This document shows positions 49,469 through 58,888 of a stretch of 64,000 nt of DNA, one piece after another. How positions within the stretch are numbered: position 1 is the stretch's first letter; each line of letters begins with the position of its first letter. Source of the DNA: Pseudomonas sp. efr-133-TYG-5 (GTDB lineage: Bacteria > Pseudomonadota > Gammaproteobacteria > Pseudomonadales > Pseudomonadaceae); contig NZ_JARVSM010000001.1 in the NCBI RefSeq assembly GCF_030209175.1, forward strand, positions 1,488,001 through 1,552,000, in the 5' to 3' direction. The position numbers and the translations under genes are program-made. The notes below the pieces were generated by a model. The model ran no database searches. It was given only the letters and a program-made list of their open reading frames with translations, and was not told the DNA's origin.

Positions 49469-49478
49469 TTGTATACAA
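49469..49478. promoter_or_regulatory. TTGTATACAA palindrome upstream of the purine permease
   Basis: A perfect 10-bp palindrome in an AT-rich promoter region. The same or nearly the same element lies at 54073 and 54279 in the urate gene promoters. Confidence 0.6.
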
Positions 49479-49540
49479 AAGCATAATCCACTGCGTGCGA
49501 GTTCCTGACTACACGGTCAACAAATTCGCGTAAGCCTCAA

Positions 49541-49576
49541 AGGGCCGCTGCCACCCCCCTCAAGGGGTCCGGCCCT
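49541..49576 (+). other. leader hairpin of the purine permease gene
   Basis: AGGGCCG and CGGCCCT form an outer stem and CCCC/GGGG an inner stem. It lies 36 bp before the start codon and lacks a T-run, so it may be a structured leader. It does not match a riboswitch I know. Confidence 0.4.
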
Positions 49577-49611
49577 GGAAATAACAATAAAACTCTTGAG
49601 GAGTACTCGCT

Positions 49612-50961
49612 GTGGAAAGCCGCAAATCCGAAGCATCGACGCTGGAACTCTCGCCGCCGTTACGTCATGGCCTGCTGGAGCGCATCTTCAAACTCAACTT
49701 GCACGGCACCACGGTGAAGACCGAGTTGATTGCCGGTCTGACAACCTTCATCACCATGGCTTACATCATCTTCGTCAACCCGAACATCATGGCCGATGCC
49801 GGCATCGATCACGGTGCGGCCTTCGTCGCCACCTGCATCGCCGCCGCGCTGGGCTGCCTGCTGATGGGCCTGTACGCGAACTGGCCGGTGGGCCTGGCGC
49901 CGGGCATGGGCCTCAACGCATTCTTCACCTACACCGTGGTCGGCACCATGGGCTACAACTGGGAAACCGCCCTCGGTGCGGTGTTCGTTTCCGGCGTGCT
50001 GTTCATGATCCTGACGTTCTCGCGGATCCGCGAATGGCTGCTCAACAGCATCCCGGTCAGCCTGCGCTTCGCCATGGGCGCCGGTGTCGGCCTGTTTCTC
50101 GGGCTGATCGGCCTGAAAACCGCCGGCATCGTCGTCGACAGCCCGGCGACCCTGATCAAGCTCGGCTCCCTGCGTGAACCCGGCCCGTTGCTCGCGGCGA
50201 TCTGCTTCCTGATGATCGCGATCCTCAGCTACCACAAAGTCTTCGGCGCAATCCTCATCAGCATCATCACCGTGACCCTGGCCGGTTGGGGCCTGGGCAT
50301 CGTGCACTACGAAGGAATCATGTCGACCCCGCCAAGCCTGGCGCCGACCTTCATGGCGATGAACGTCGCAGGCGTGTTCAACGTCAGCATGATCAGTGTG
50401 GTCCTGGCCTTCCTCTTCGTGCACATGTTCGACACCGCCGGCACGCTGATGGGCGTGGCCCAGCGCGCCAATCTGGTGAACGCCGACGGCCGCATCGAAA
50501 ACCTCTCGCGTGCCATGAAGGCCGACAGCGCCTCCAGCGTATTCGGCGCCGTGGTTGGCGTGCCGCCGGTGACCAGTTATGTGGAAAGTGCCGCGGGTGT
50601 AGCCGCTGGTGGTCGGACTGGTCTTACCGCAGTCACCGTGGGTGTGCTATTTATAGCGGCGATGTTCTTCGCCCCGCTGGCCGGCATGATTCCCGCGTAT
50701 GCCACCGCCGGTGCGCTGATCTATGTGGCAATGCTGATGATGGGCGGCATGGCGCATATCGAATGGGACGAAGCCACGGATGCCATTCCGGCCATCGTCA
50801 CCGCGATCATGATGCCGCTGACCTTCTCGGTCGCCGACGGCATCGCGCTGGGTTTCATCACCTATGTCGCGCTGAAAGCCGGCACGGGTAAATACCAGGA
50901 GATTTCCGTCAGCCTGTGGGTGCTCTGCGCGATCTTCATCGCCAAGTTCATCTTCCTGTAA
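49612..50961 (+). CDS. purine permease of the AzgA-like NCS2 family (hypoxanthine/guanine type)
   Basis: GTG 49612 with TTGAGGAG upstream gives 449 aa with about 12-14 membrane spans. 'TELIAGLTTFITMAYIIFVNPNI', 'GLAPGMGLNAFFTYTVV', 'FVHMFDTAGTLMGVA' and 'VVGVPPVTSYVESAAGVAAGGRTGL' are AzgA-like features. It should import hypoxanthine, guanine or adenine with protons. It shares a promoter palindrome with the urate genes nearby. Confidence 0.9.
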   Translation: MESRKSEASTLELSPPLRHGLLERIFKLNLHGTTVKTELIAGLTTFITMAYIIFVNPNIMADAGIDHGAAFVATCIAAALGCLLMGLYANWPVGLAPGMGLNAFFTYTVVGTMGYNWETALGAVFVSGVLFMILTFSRIREWLLNSIPVSLRFAMGAGVGLFLGLIGLKTAGIVVDSPATLIKLGSLREPGPLLAAICFLMIAILSYHKVFGAILISIITVTLAGWGLGIVHYEGIMSTPPSLAPTFMAMNVAGVFNVSMISVVLAFLFVHMFDTAGTLMGVAQRANLVNADGRIENLSRAMKADSASSVFGAVVGVPPVTSYVESAAGVAAGGRTGLTAVTVGVLFIAAMFFAPLAGMIPAYATAGALIYVAMLMMGGMAHIEWDEATDAIPAIVTAIMMPLTFSVADGIALGFITYVALKAGTGKYQEISVSLWVLCAIFIAKFIFL

Positions 50962-50988
50962 GCGTCACGCGGTTCAAGCGGCAAAACA

Positions 50989-51014
50989 GCCTCACCCTTG
51001 CGGGTGGGGCTTTT
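50989..51014 (+). terminator. rho-independent terminator after the permease
   Basis: GCCTCACCC and GGGTGGGGC form a 9-bp stem followed by TTTT. Confidence 0.8.
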
Positions 51015-51051
51015 GCACATTTTCGAGTACAACAAAAAAAGGAGGAAAGTG

Positions 51052-51681
51052 ATGAGTCTGGAAACCTGGCTGCTGTTCAGCGGCGCGGCACTGGTGGTGA
51101 TCCTGATTCCGGGGCCACTGTCGTTGCTGATGATCAGCAACAGCCTGAACTACGGCCTGCGCCGTTCCTATCCGGCGTTTCTCGGCGGCGTGAGCGCGTC
51201 GATCTGCCTGCTCAGCGCCTCGGCACTGGGCCTCGGTGCGCTGCTTCTGGCATCGGAAAAACTCTTCAGCGCCTTGAAGATCATCGGCGCGTTGTACCTG
51301 TTCTACCTCGCCTGGCAGAGCTGGCAGCAATCACGCCAGCCCTCGGTCGGCGCCGAGGTGCCGCAAGCCGCCCCTGTTCCGCGCTTCCGTGCGTTGTTCG
51401 GCCGCGCCTTCGTGCTGGGTGCCAGCAATCCGAAAGACATTCTGTTCTTCGCGGCATTCCTGCCGCAGTTCCTCAACGCCGGGCAGCCGTTCCTGCCGCA
51501 ACTGCTGGTGATGATCGCCACCTGGACGGTGCTCGACCTGCTGTGCAAATTGACCTACGGCCTCGGCGCCCATGGTGCGGCGCGCTACCTGCGCAGAGGC
51601 AAGGGTCAGAGCTGGTTCAACCGCATCAGTGCCGGCCTGTTCGGCGGTGCGGGCGCCGCCTCCCTGCTCAGCAGTCATTGA
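51052..51681 (+). CDS. LysE-family amino acid exporter
   Basis: ATG 51052 with AGGAGG upstream gives 209 aa and five to six membrane spans. 'VVILIPGPLSLLMISNSLNYG' and 'GASNPKDILFFAAFLPQFLN' are the RhtB/LysE signatures. The substrate is unknown. A 10-bp hairpin follows at 51695. Confidence 0.9.
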   Translation: MSLETWLLFSGAALVVILIPGPLSLLMISNSLNYGLRRSYPAFLGGVSASICLLSASALGLGALLLASEKLFSALKIIGALYLFYLAWQSWQQSRQPSVGAEVPQAAPVPRFRALFGRAFVLGASNPKDILFFAAFLPQFLNAGQPFLPQLLVMIATWTVLDLLCKLTYGLGAHGAARYLRRGKGQSWFNRISAGLFGGAGAASLLSSH

Positions 51682-51694
51682 CCCACCGACAGCA

Positions 51695-51719
51695 CCGCCA
51701 CTTCCCGACGAAGTGGCGG
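51695..51719. other. stem-loop after the LysE gene
   Basis: CCGCCACTTC and GAAGTGGCGG form a perfect 10-bp stem with a 5-base loop. No T-run follows. Confidence 0.5.
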
Positions 51720-51831
51720 CAACCTGCGCAAACAATTGCCCACAAACGGTAGACATATATACCGCCCCCCTCGCGACCGGCTTGACGATCATCACGTGCT
51801 CAATCACTCGACTTCGTGAGCACAACGATCC

Positions 51832-53484
51832 ATGAGCCCGAAAAAACCGATTCGCACGAAACCCAAACCCGGTGCCGACGACAGCCTGCCGAGCGTTCCC
51901 GACACCACGCCGGACATTCCCGCCGGCCAGCGCATCTACATCTCCCGCCCGGGCGCCGATGACATTCCCGACCAGCCTGCCGGCCCGAGCACTCAACCCC
52001 CGGATTCGCTGCCGCCAACGCTTGAAATCATCGACCTGCCCACCGACACGCACATCCACCACACCTCCAGCGAGCCGCCGATCGGCAGCTACTTCCTGGC
52101 ACCCAGGCTGGTCAATCGGCTGTCGCTGCCCGACCTGGTGACCGGGTTGCGCACTGCGGGGGCGTACACCTATGTCGATCTGGTCGATGGCGGCACCGTG
52201 CAGATCGGCAAGGATGCGCAAAACCGCTACCGGGCCAGGCTGCCCAATGAACCCAGCCCTTCCGGCCCACTGCTCGAGCGCGTCGAAGGCACGCTGCAAT
52301 GGCGGCCGGTGGTTGCCGGACACACCGGCGCCGCAACCTCGCAATTGATTGTCACGCACCTGCCCCGGCCGGACGACGGCCTGGCGCCACCCCCTGCCAA
52401 ACGGCCACACATGACGCAAGAGGCAGAAGCACCTGGCGAGGCTGAAACGCAATCCAGCGCCTCCGGCTCGGGCCGCCCGCACACAGAAAGCGGCGCGCCC
52501 TCTGCTTCGCGGGGCGCGGCGCCGAATGCGCCGTGGAGCGATTGGGGCATCCCCTCCCAGCACGCCTCGGCCGAAGACATCGCCATTGCCGGCATTCGCT
52601 ACAAGACCGTGCCCCGCGGCAGCGCGGATCACCCGATTGTCTACATCAAGAACCCGAGCCACATGATCTACGACTACGGCACGCTGAACCGGATTCTGCG
52701 TATCGATAACGCGCAGCAGCCGCGCGGCGCCATCCAGGTGCCACCGGCCAATCACTGGCAGATCGATCCGACCCTGCCGTTTCCGGAATCGATGACGCAG
52801 TCGGTCAACGCGTCGTTCCCCGAGCTGTCCTTCACGTCGCTGCAAAATGTCGCCAAACGCCAGTTCCGCCTTGCCAACGGTTCGCGCCTGGCCAATTGCG
52901 CCGGCCTGACCCTGCTGCGCCAGGCCTTCAACGACTGGAAGACAGGCGCGCGCAATCCGCGTGCGGAGCTGATCGATCCGCTGCTGATGCTCCAGACCAT
53001 TCCCCTGACCGGGCACGCGACCCACCGGAAAATCGAACTGCCGCCGGCAGACAGCGAAGGCGGCTTGCGGCGCCTGGATTTCGACCCGGGCCTGTTTCGA
53101 CAGGAGTGGCGTTATTTCATGCCGAGCCAGTCGGCAAACGACCTCAAGCGGTTTACCGCCGGGCTGCTGACACGCAATGGCTATACGGTTTTCGAGCCGA
53201 GCACGACCACCAGTTTTGCCGCGCTGGCGTTCCAGCGCACCGGGCATGACTACCTGTTCTTTCTCAGTCTGCGGCGGATCAAGGGACGGCACATCCACCT
53301 GGAATCGCGCAACGATCCGCGCGGCCAGATCAGCCTGGTCGATCAGATTGGCGCACAGGCCGCGCAGGCCGTGGAGCGCGCCTATGCGACGAACCGGATC
53401 GTCTGGCTGCGCGGCGGCCCGCAAACCCTGGCCAATGAACCGGAGACGTTTGTGATCATCCGCGACAATCACCCGCGAATCTGA
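51832..53484 (+). CDS. uncharacterised 550-aa protein with Pro-rich N-terminal half, candidate effector
   Basis: I recognise no domain. Residues 1-260 are Pro/Ser/Ala-rich and disordered-looking, with a repeated motif 'PGADD' at 13-17 and 40-44 ('ISRPGADDIPDQPAG'). Residues about 270-550 look globular ('HMIYDYGTLNRILRIDNAQQPRG', 'GLLTRNGYTVFEPSTTTSFAALAFQRTGHDYLFF'). No signal peptide or membrane span is visible. Similar Pro-rich leaders occur in Pseudomonas toxin-like proteins, so a secreted effector is possible. It is convergent with uraH. Confidence 0.75.
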   Translation: MSPKKPIRTKPKPGADDSLPSVPDTTPDIPAGQRIYISRPGADDIPDQPAGPSTQPPDSLPPTLEIIDLPTDTHIHHTSSEPPIGSYFLAPRLVNRLSLPDLVTGLRTAGAYTYVDLVDGGTVQIGKDAQNRYRARLPNEPSPSGPLLERVEGTLQWRPVVAGHTGAATSQLIVTHLPRPDDGLAPPPAKRPHMTQEAEAPGEAETQSSASGSGRPHTESGAPSASRGAAPNAPWSDWGIPSQHASAEDIAIAGIRYKTVPRGSADHPIVYIKNPSHMIYDYGTLNRILRIDNAQQPRGAIQVPPANHWQIDPTLPFPESMTQSVNASFPELSFTSLQNVAKRQFRLANGSRLANCAGLTLLRQAFNDWKTGARNPRAELIDPLLMLQTIPLTGHATHRKIELPPADSEGGLRRLDFDPGLFRQEWRYFMPSQSANDLKRFTAGLLTRNGYTVFEPSTTTSFAALAFQRTGHDYLFFLSLRRIKGRHIHLESRNDPRGQISLVDQIGAQAAQAVERAYATNRIVWLRGGPQTLANEPETFVIIRDNHPRI

Positions 53485-53502
53485 GCGCGGCGGGCGCCAG
53501 GC

Positions 53503-53529
53503 AAAAAAAAGCCCGCAGTGTGGGCGGGC
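53503..53529 (-). terminator. terminator of the pucM/uraH gene
   Basis: On the minus strand GCCCGCCC... and GCGGGC form a stem followed by eight T. Confidence 0.8.
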
Positions 53530-53587
53530 GAAAGACCAAAGAAGCTATATGCGCAGTCGCTTCCCGGTGGGGGCAGCTGCTTGGGGG

Positions 53588-53941
53588 TCAGCTGCCCCGG
53601 TAGGTGGAATAGCTGTAAGGCGAGATCAGCAACGGCACGTGGTAGTGATCCTGTTCGGCAGAGATGCCGAAGCGCAGCACCACCACGTCGAGGAACGCCG
53701 GTTCAGGCAGTTGCACGCCACGGGCGCGGTAGTAGTCGCCAGCGTGGAACTGCACCTGATAGACCCCGGTGCGGTAGTCATCGCCTTGCAGCAGCGGCGC
53801 ATCGACCCGGCCATCGCTGTTGGTGAGCGCACTGGCGACCAACTCCAGGTGCGAACCTTCAACGCGGTACAGCTCGACCTTGATCGAGCTGCCCGGGCAA
53901 CCGTGTGCAGCGTCCAAAACGTGTGTTGTCAAACGTCCCAT
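53588..53941 (-). CDS. uraH: 5-hydroxyisourate hydrolase
   Basis: This 117-aa transthyretin-like enzyme hydrolyses 5-hydroxyisourate to OHCU. His7 in 'THVLDAAHG' and the C-terminal 'YRGS' are the family signatures, along with 'SPYSYSTYRGS'. It is also named pucM/hiuH. It is divergent from the puuE operon over a region with two TTGTA(T/C)ACAA palindromes. Confidence 0.95.
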   Translation of the reverse strand: MGRLTTHVLDAAHGCPGSSIKVELYRVEGSHLELVASALTNSDGRVDAPLLQGDDYRTGVYQVQFHAGDYYRARGVQLPEPAFLDVVVLRFGISAEQDHYHVPLLISPYSYSTYRGS

Positions 53942-54072
53942 TGATTCTGCGCGCCTGGCCGCAAAAAGCAGTCAGACTTCGCGCCTCCCGAAGTCAGTTG
54001 AAAAGGAGACCGCACCGTTTCGGAGCACGAAAAGCTGCGGCGAGCGACTGATTAAGACACTTTTCAAAAAAA

Positions 54073-54082
54073 TTGTACACAA
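54073..54082. promoter_or_regulatory. TTGTACACAA element, uraH side
   Basis: It differs at one base from the perfect palindrome at 54279 and lies in an A-rich stretch. Confidence 0.5.
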
Positions 54083-54278
54083 TAAAAACGACATTTTTCC
54101 CACCATCCCCGCCATCCGCCGATTTCCCGCGGATCGACCGCTGAACCTTGCGCGCGCTGAACCCTTTATCCATTAGCTGACTGGTCAGGCAGGTTTCTTG
54201 CAGGTTTACGCCATTAACAGCAAAAGATGACAGTCGGTGAAAAATGCGAAAAATCGGACTTACAAATTGCGAATAAAG

Positions 54279-54288
54279 TTGTATACAA
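54279..54288. promoter_or_regulatory. TTGTATACAA palindrome, puuE side
   Basis: A perfect copy of the element at 49469, 84 bp before the puuE start codon. Confidence 0.6.
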
Positions 54289-54371
54289 TCAGCCCATCGC
54301 TGTGACGCCAGCCTGCCATCTCACCGCCAGGCCGCCACACCACCTGTCAACGAATAAGAAGGAAGACTGCA

Positions 54372-55298
54372 GTGAGCGCTGACTACCCACGCGACCTGAT
54401 CGGTTACGGCAGTAACCCTCCTCACCCACACTGGCCGGGCAATGCGCGCATCGCGCTGTCCTTCGTGCTCAATTACGAAGAAGGCGGCGAGCGCAACATT
54501 TTGCACGGCGACAAAGAATCCGAAGCGTTCCTCTCCGAGATGGTGGCCGCCCAGCCGCTGCAAGGCGCGCGCAACATGAGCATGGAATCGCTCTACGAGT
54601 ATGGCAGCCGCGCCGGCGTCTGGCGGATTCTGAAACTGTTCAAGGAATTCGACATTCCGCTGACCATCTTCGCCGTGGCCATGGCCGCCCAGCGCCACCC
54701 GGACGTGATCCGCGCGATGGTCGAGGCCGGTCACGAGATCTGCAGCCACGGCTACCGCTGGATCGACTACCAGTACATGGATGAAGCGCAGGAACGCGAG
54801 CACATGCTCGAAGCGATCCGCATCCTCACCGAACTCACCGGCGAGCGCCCGTTGGGCTGGTACACCGGCCGCACCGGGCCGAACACCCGGCGCCTGGTGA
54901 TGGAAGAAGGCGGTTTCCTCTACGATTGCGACACCTACGACGACGACCTGCCCTACTGGGAACCGAACAACCCGACCGGCAAGCCGCACCTGGTGATCCC
55001 GTACACCCTCGACACCAACGACATGCGCTTCACCCAGGTGCAGGGTTTCAACAAGGGCGACGATTTCTTCGAATACCTCAAAGACGCCTTCGACGTGCTC
55101 TACGCCGAGGGCGCCGAAGCGCCGAAGATGCTTTCGATCGGCCTGCACTGCCGCCTGATCGGCCGTCCGGCGCGTCTGGCGTCGCTCAAGCGCTTCATCG
55201 AATACGCCAAAAGTCATGAACAGGTGTGGTTCAGCCGCCGCGTCGACATCGCGCGTCACTGGCACGCAACCCACCCGTACCAAGGGGCCGCTAAATGA
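54372..55298 (+). CDS. puuE: allantoinase PuuE (polysaccharide-deacetylase-like, metal-independent type)
   Basis: GTG 54372 after GAAGGAAG gives 308 aa. 'YPRDLIGYGSNPPHPHWPGNARIALSFVLNYEEGGE', 'GHEICSHGYRWIDYQYM' and 'GWYTGRTGPNTRRLV' match PuuE, which turns allantoin into allantoate. It overlaps uraD by 4 bp. It opens the rightward urate operon. Confidence 0.95.
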   Translation: MSADYPRDLIGYGSNPPHPHWPGNARIALSFVLNYEEGGERNILHGDKESEAFLSEMVAAQPLQGARNMSMESLYEYGSRAGVWRILKLFKEFDIPLTIFAVAMAAQRHPDVIRAMVEAGHEICSHGYRWIDYQYMDEAQEREHMLEAIRILTELTGERPLGWYTGRTGPNTRRLVMEEGGFLYDCDTYDDDLPYWEPNNPTGKPHLVIPYTLDTNDMRFTQVQGFNKGDDFFEYLKDAFDVLYAEGAEAPKMLSIGLHCRLIGRPARLASLKRFIEYAKSHEQVWFSRRVDIARHWHATHPYQGAAK

Positions 55299-55810
55299 GC
55301 CGCTTTCAAACCCTGCAACCGTCGAGCCTGAGCCGCGACGCTTTCGTCAAAGCCTTCGCCGACATCTACGAACATTCGCCATGGGTGGCCGAGAAGGCCT
55401 ACGACCTGGGCACGGACGCGTCGATCGACGAGATCGAAACCCTGCACCAGCGCATGAGCGACATCCTGTTGAGCGCCGATCACGCCAGTCAGCTGGCCCT
55501 GATCAACGCTCACCCGGACCTGGCCGGCAAGGCTGCCGTCCAGGGCGAGTTGACCGAAGCCAGCACCAATGAACAGGCTGGCGCCGGTATTCACCAATGC
55601 ACGGCCGAAGAGTTCCAGCGCTTCACCGAGCTGAACGACGCCTACAAAGCCAAGTTCAAGTTTCCCTTCATCATGGCGGTAAAAGGCAGCAACCGGCATC
55701 AGATCCTCGCGGCGTTCGAAACGCGCATTCACAACCCGGTCGACACCGAGTTCAAATGCGCGCTGGCGGAGATCAACAAGATCGCCCTGTTCCGATTACT
55801 GACTCTCTAG
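55295..55810 (+). CDS. uraD: OHCU decarboxylase
   Basis: This 171-aa protein decarboxylates 2-oxo-4-hydroxy-4-carboxy-5-ureidoimidazoline to S-allantoin. 'YEHSPWVAEKAY', 'LINAHPDLAGKAAVQGELTEASTNEQAGAG' with the catalytic His, and 'KFKFPFIMAVKGSNRHQIL' are family signatures. It is translationally coupled to puuE (ATGA). Confidence 0.95.
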   Translation: MSRFQTLQPSSLSRDAFVKAFADIYEHSPWVAEKAYDLGTDASIDEIETLHQRMSDILLSADHASQLALINAHPDLAGKAAVQGELTEASTNEQAGAGIHQCTAEEFQRFTELNDAYKAKFKFPFIMAVKGSNRHQILAAFETRIHNPVDTEFKCALAEINKIALFRLLTL

Positions 55811-55898
55811 CGAAGCCTGGCCCGAGTGCATCAAACGCGGAGAGCACCCAGGGCCCTGCAAGCATCCCCAGCCAACTTATTAAAGGCAGACAAGAAGA

Positions 55899-56894
55899 AT
55901 GAAAGCTTACGCCGTACCTTTCGAGAAGTTCGTCAACCTGGCCGATGCCCGTCTGGGCACCAAAATCATCTCGGTCACCGATGACTGGTTCGCAGACGCC
56001 AATCGTCTGTTTCAGCCGACCCCGGCCGTGTGGAAGGAGGGTGTGTTCGACGACAACGGCAAGTGGATGGACGGCTGGGAGTCGCGCCGCAAGCGCTTTG
56101 AAGGCTACGACAGCGCGGTGATCCGCCTGGGCGTACCGGGCTCGATCAAAGGCGTGGACATCGACACTTCATTCTTCACCGGCAACTTCCCGCCATCGGC
56201 CTCGCTGGAAGCCTGCTTCCTGGCCTCGGGCGAGCCTGATGAAAACACCCAGTGGACTGAAGTGCTGTCGGCCGTCGAGCTGCAGGGCAACAGCCACCAC
56301 TACCACGAAATCAGCAACGACAAGGCGTTCAGCCACCTGCGCTTCAACATCTACCCGGATGGTGGCGTGGCCCGTCTGCGCGTGTACGGCATCCCGTTCC
56401 GCGACTGGTCCGCGGTGGGCGACAACGAGCAGGTCGACCTGGCTGCAGCCCTCAACGGTGGCCGCGCCCTCGCCTGCTCCGACGAACACTTCGGCCGCAT
56501 GAGCAACATCCTCAACCCGGGCCGCGGCATCAACATGGGCGACGGCTGGGAAACCGCGCGTCGTCGTACCCCGGGCAATGACTGGGTGATCGTCGCACTG
56601 GGCCACCCGGGCGAGATCGAAAAAATCATCGTCGACACCCTGCACTTCAAGGGCAACTACCCAGACACCTGCTCGATCCAAGGCGCGTTCGTCAAGGGCG
56701 GTACCGACAGCCAGATCGAAACCCAGTCGCTGTTCTGGCGTGAACTGCTGCCGAGCCAGAAGCTGGAAATGCACGCCGAACACACGTTCGTCGAGCAGAT
56801 CAAGGCCCTGGGCCCGATCACCCACATCCGTCTGAACGTGTTCCCGGATGGTGGTGTGAGCCGCCTGCGTGTCCTCGGCAAAGTAGCGAAGTAA
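55899..56894 (+). CDS. alc: allantoicase
   Basis: This 331-aa protein has two copies of the allantoicase fold: '[24 protein letters not shown]' and '[24 protein letters not shown]', each ending '[17 protein letters not shown]' or similar. It splits allantoate into ureidoglycolate and urea. It starts 88 bp after uraD, and a REPIN separates it from allA. Confidence 0.95.
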   Translation: MKAYAVPFEKFVNLADARLGTKIISVTDDWFADANRLFQPTPAVWKEGVFDDNGKWMDGWESRRKRFEGYDSAVIRLGVPGSIKGVDIDTSFFTGNFPPSASLEACFLASGEPDENTQWTEVLSAVELQGNSHHYHEISNDKAFSHLRFNIYPDGGVARLRVYGIPFRDWSAVGDNEQVDLAAALNGGRALACSDEHFGRMSNILNPGRGINMGDGWETARRRTPGNDWVIVALGHPGEIEKIIVDTLHFKGNYPDTCSIQGAFVKGGTDSQIETQSLFWRELLPSQKLEMHAEHTFVEQIKALGPITHIRLNVFPDGGVSRLRVLGKVAK

Positions 56895-56907
56895 GCGGCG
56901 CGACCAT

Positions 56908-56969
56908 TCGCGAGCAGGCTCGCTCCCACATTGATCGCAATTCCTGTGGGAGCGAGCTTGCTCGCGAAA
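56908..56969. repeat. REPIN (type A) between alc and allA
   Basis: TTCGCGAGCAGGCTCGCTCC and GGAGCGAGCTTGCTCGCGAA face each other over a short spacer. Confidence 0.85.
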
Positions 56970-57011
56970 GCGTCAGATCAAACAACACAGAATTCGGATA
57001 AGAAGAACAGC

Positions 57012-57515
57012 ATGCGCACACTGACGATTGAACCGCTGACCAAAGAAGCCTTCGCCCCTTTCGGTGACGTGATCGAAACCGACGGCAGCGATCACTTCAT
57101 GATCAACAACGGTTCGACCATGCGCTTCCACAAACTGGCGACGGTCGAAACCGCCACGCCAGAGGACAACGCGATCATCAGCATCTTCCGCGCCGACGCG
57201 CAGGACATGCCGCTGACCGTGAGCATGCTGGAGCGCCATCCGCTGGGCAGCCAGGCTTTCATTCCGCTGCTCGGCAACCCCTTTCTGATCGTGGTCGCGC
57301 CACTTGGCGATGTACCTGTATCAGGCTTGGTCCGCGCCTTCGTCACCAACGGCAGGCAGGGCATCAATTACCATCGCGGCGTCTGGCACCACCCGGTGCT
57401 GACGATCGAAAAGCGGGATGACTTCCTGGTGGTTGATCGCAGTGGCACAGGCAATAACTGCGATGAGCATTTCTTCAAAGAGGATGAGCGGTTGATCCTC
57501 GCCCCCCACCAATAA
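57012..57515 (+). CDS. allA: ureidoglycolate lyase
   Basis: The start at 57012 (MRTLTIEPLTKEAFAPFGDV) gives 167 aa; the frame upstream runs through the REPIN. 'GINYHRGVWHHPVLTIE' and 'CDEHFF' are the cupin motifs of AllA. It turns ureidoglycolate into glyoxylate and urea, the last step of the route. Confidence 0.94.
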   Translation: MRTLTIEPLTKEAFAPFGDVIETDGSDHFMINNGSTMRFHKLATVETATPEDNAIISIFRADAQDMPLTVSMLERHPLGSQAFIPLLGNPFLIVVAPLGDVPVSGLVRAFVTNGRQGINYHRGVWHHPVLTIEKRDDFLVVDRSGTGNNCDEHFFKEDERLILAPHQ

Positions 57516-57566
57516 GAGAAGGTCCGATCACTCGACAACAAGAGTGACGGGCGAGAGGTAAAGACT

Positions 57567-58877
57567 GTGGAAGCACATCTGTTGGAATGGCTGAACCTGA
57601 GCGTGCGCTGGGTTCACATGATCACTGGCGTGGCCTGGATCGGCGCGTCGTTCTACTTCGTCTGGCTGGAGAACAACCTCAACCGCGTCAACCCGAAAAC
57701 CGGCCTGGCCGGTGACTTGTGGGCGATCCACGGCGGCGGTATCTATCACCTGGAAAAATACAAACTGGCCCCGCCGTCGATGCCGGAGAACCTGCACTGG
57801 TTCAAATGGGAAGCCTACTTCACCTGGATGTCGGGGATCGCGCTGCTGTGCGTGGTGTTCTACTCCAACCCGGTGCTCTACCTCGTGGCACCCGGCAGCG
57901 GCCTGACCGGCCCTGAAGGCGTGGCCATCGGTATCGGCTCGCTGATCGCCGGCTGGTTCATCTACGACTTCCTCTGCGACTCGCCACTGGGCAAGAAACC
58001 GGCCCTGCTCGGCTTCATCCTGTTCGTGCTGATCATCGGCGCGGCGTTCGGTTTCAGCAAAGTGTTCAGCGGTCGTGGTGCGTACCTGCACGTCGGCGCG
58101 ATCATCGGCACCATCATGGTCGGCAACGTGTTCCGCATCATCATGCCGGCACAGCGCGCCCTGGTCGCGGCCATCGCCGAGAACCGCACGCCGGACCCGG
58201 CGCTGCCAGCCAAAGGCCTGCTGCGTTCGCGTCACAACAACTACTTCACCCTGCCGGTGCTGTTCATCATGATCAGCAACCACTTCCCGAGCACCTACGG
58301 CAGCCAGTACAACTGGTTGATCCTGGCCGGGATCGCGGTGCTGGCGGTGTTGGTGCGTCACTACTTCAACACCCGTCACGACAGCCACAAGTTTGCCTGG
58401 ACCCTGCCTGTGGCAGCGGTGGGCATGATCAGCCTGGCGTACGTCACCGGTCCGGCACCGACGACGGCCCCGGACGTGGCCAAGGCCCCTGCGAAGATCG
58501 AGTACCAACCGCTGCCGGAAACGGCACTGGGCGGTGGCGCGAAACCGGCTGAAGCGGCACAACCGGCTGCTCCTGCGGCACCCGCCGCCGCTCCGGCCCA
58601 GGCGTCCAACGCCGGTCCTGCGTTCGACAAGGTGCACAACGTGATCCAGGAACGCTGCGCGGTCTGCCATTCGGCCAAACCGACCAGCCCGTTGTTCAGC
58701 GCTGCACCGGCCGGTGTGATGTTCGACACCCCCGAGCAGATTCGCCAGAACGCGGCGCGGATCCAGGCGCAAGCCATCACCACGCAGATCATGCCACTGG
58801 GCAACATCACTCAGATGACCCAGCAGGAACGTGACCTGATCGGTGCCTGGATCGCGCAGGGAGCCCAGACCAACTAA
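57567..58877 (+). CDS. puuD: membrane urate hydroxylase PuuD with C-terminal cytochrome c domain
   Basis: GTG 57567 gives 436 aa with about eight membrane spans ('WVHMITGVAWIGASFYFVWLENNLN'). The C-terminal part, after an Ala/Pro linker, carries 'ERCAVCHSAKP', a CXXCH haem site near residue 363. The enzyme oxidises urate to 5-hydroxyisourate and passes electrons to the respiratory chain, unlike soluble uricase. Confidence 0.95.
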   Translation: MEAHLLEWLNLSVRWVHMITGVAWIGASFYFVWLENNLNRVNPKTGLAGDLWAIHGGGIYHLEKYKLAPPSMPENLHWFKWEAYFTWMSGIALLCVVFYSNPVLYLVAPGSGLTGPEGVAIGIGSLIAGWFIYDFLCDSPLGKKPALLGFILFVLIIGAAFGFSKVFSGRGAYLHVGAIIGTIMVGNVFRIIMPAQRALVAAIAENRTPDPALPAKGLLRSRHNNYFTLPVLFIMISNHFPSTYGSQYNWLILAGIAVLAVLVRHYFNTRHDSHKFAWTLPVAAVGMISLAYVTGPAPTTAPDVAKAPAKIEYQPLPETALGGGAKPAEAAQPAAPAAPAAAPAQASNAGPAFDKVHNVIQERCAVCHSAKPTSPLFSAAPAGVMFDTPEQIRQNAARIQAQAITTQIMPLGNITQMTQQERDLIGAWIAQGAQTN

Positions 58878-58888
58878 TCGTTGAAAAC

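Larger units (their letters stand above)
49294..49611. other. 318-bp region upstream of the purine permease
   Basis: It holds a degenerate type B REP pair (49306-49398), the palindrome TTGTATACAA (49469-49478) in an AT-rich promoter region and a leader hairpin (49541-49576). No gene is seen. Confidence 0.55.
53942..54371. other. 430-bp divergent promoter region of the urate genes
   Basis: No gene is seen. AT-rich stretches hold TTGTACACAA at 54073-54082 and TTGTATACAA at 54279-54288. The first lies about 130 bp before uraH and the second 84 bp before puuE. Confidence 0.6.

Noticed and set aside
51331..53472. 713-codon minus-strand frame opposite the LysE and Pro-rich protein genes
   Set aside because: It crosses two plus-strand genes and their intergenic hairpin, and has Arg/Ala/Gly-rich shadow composition.
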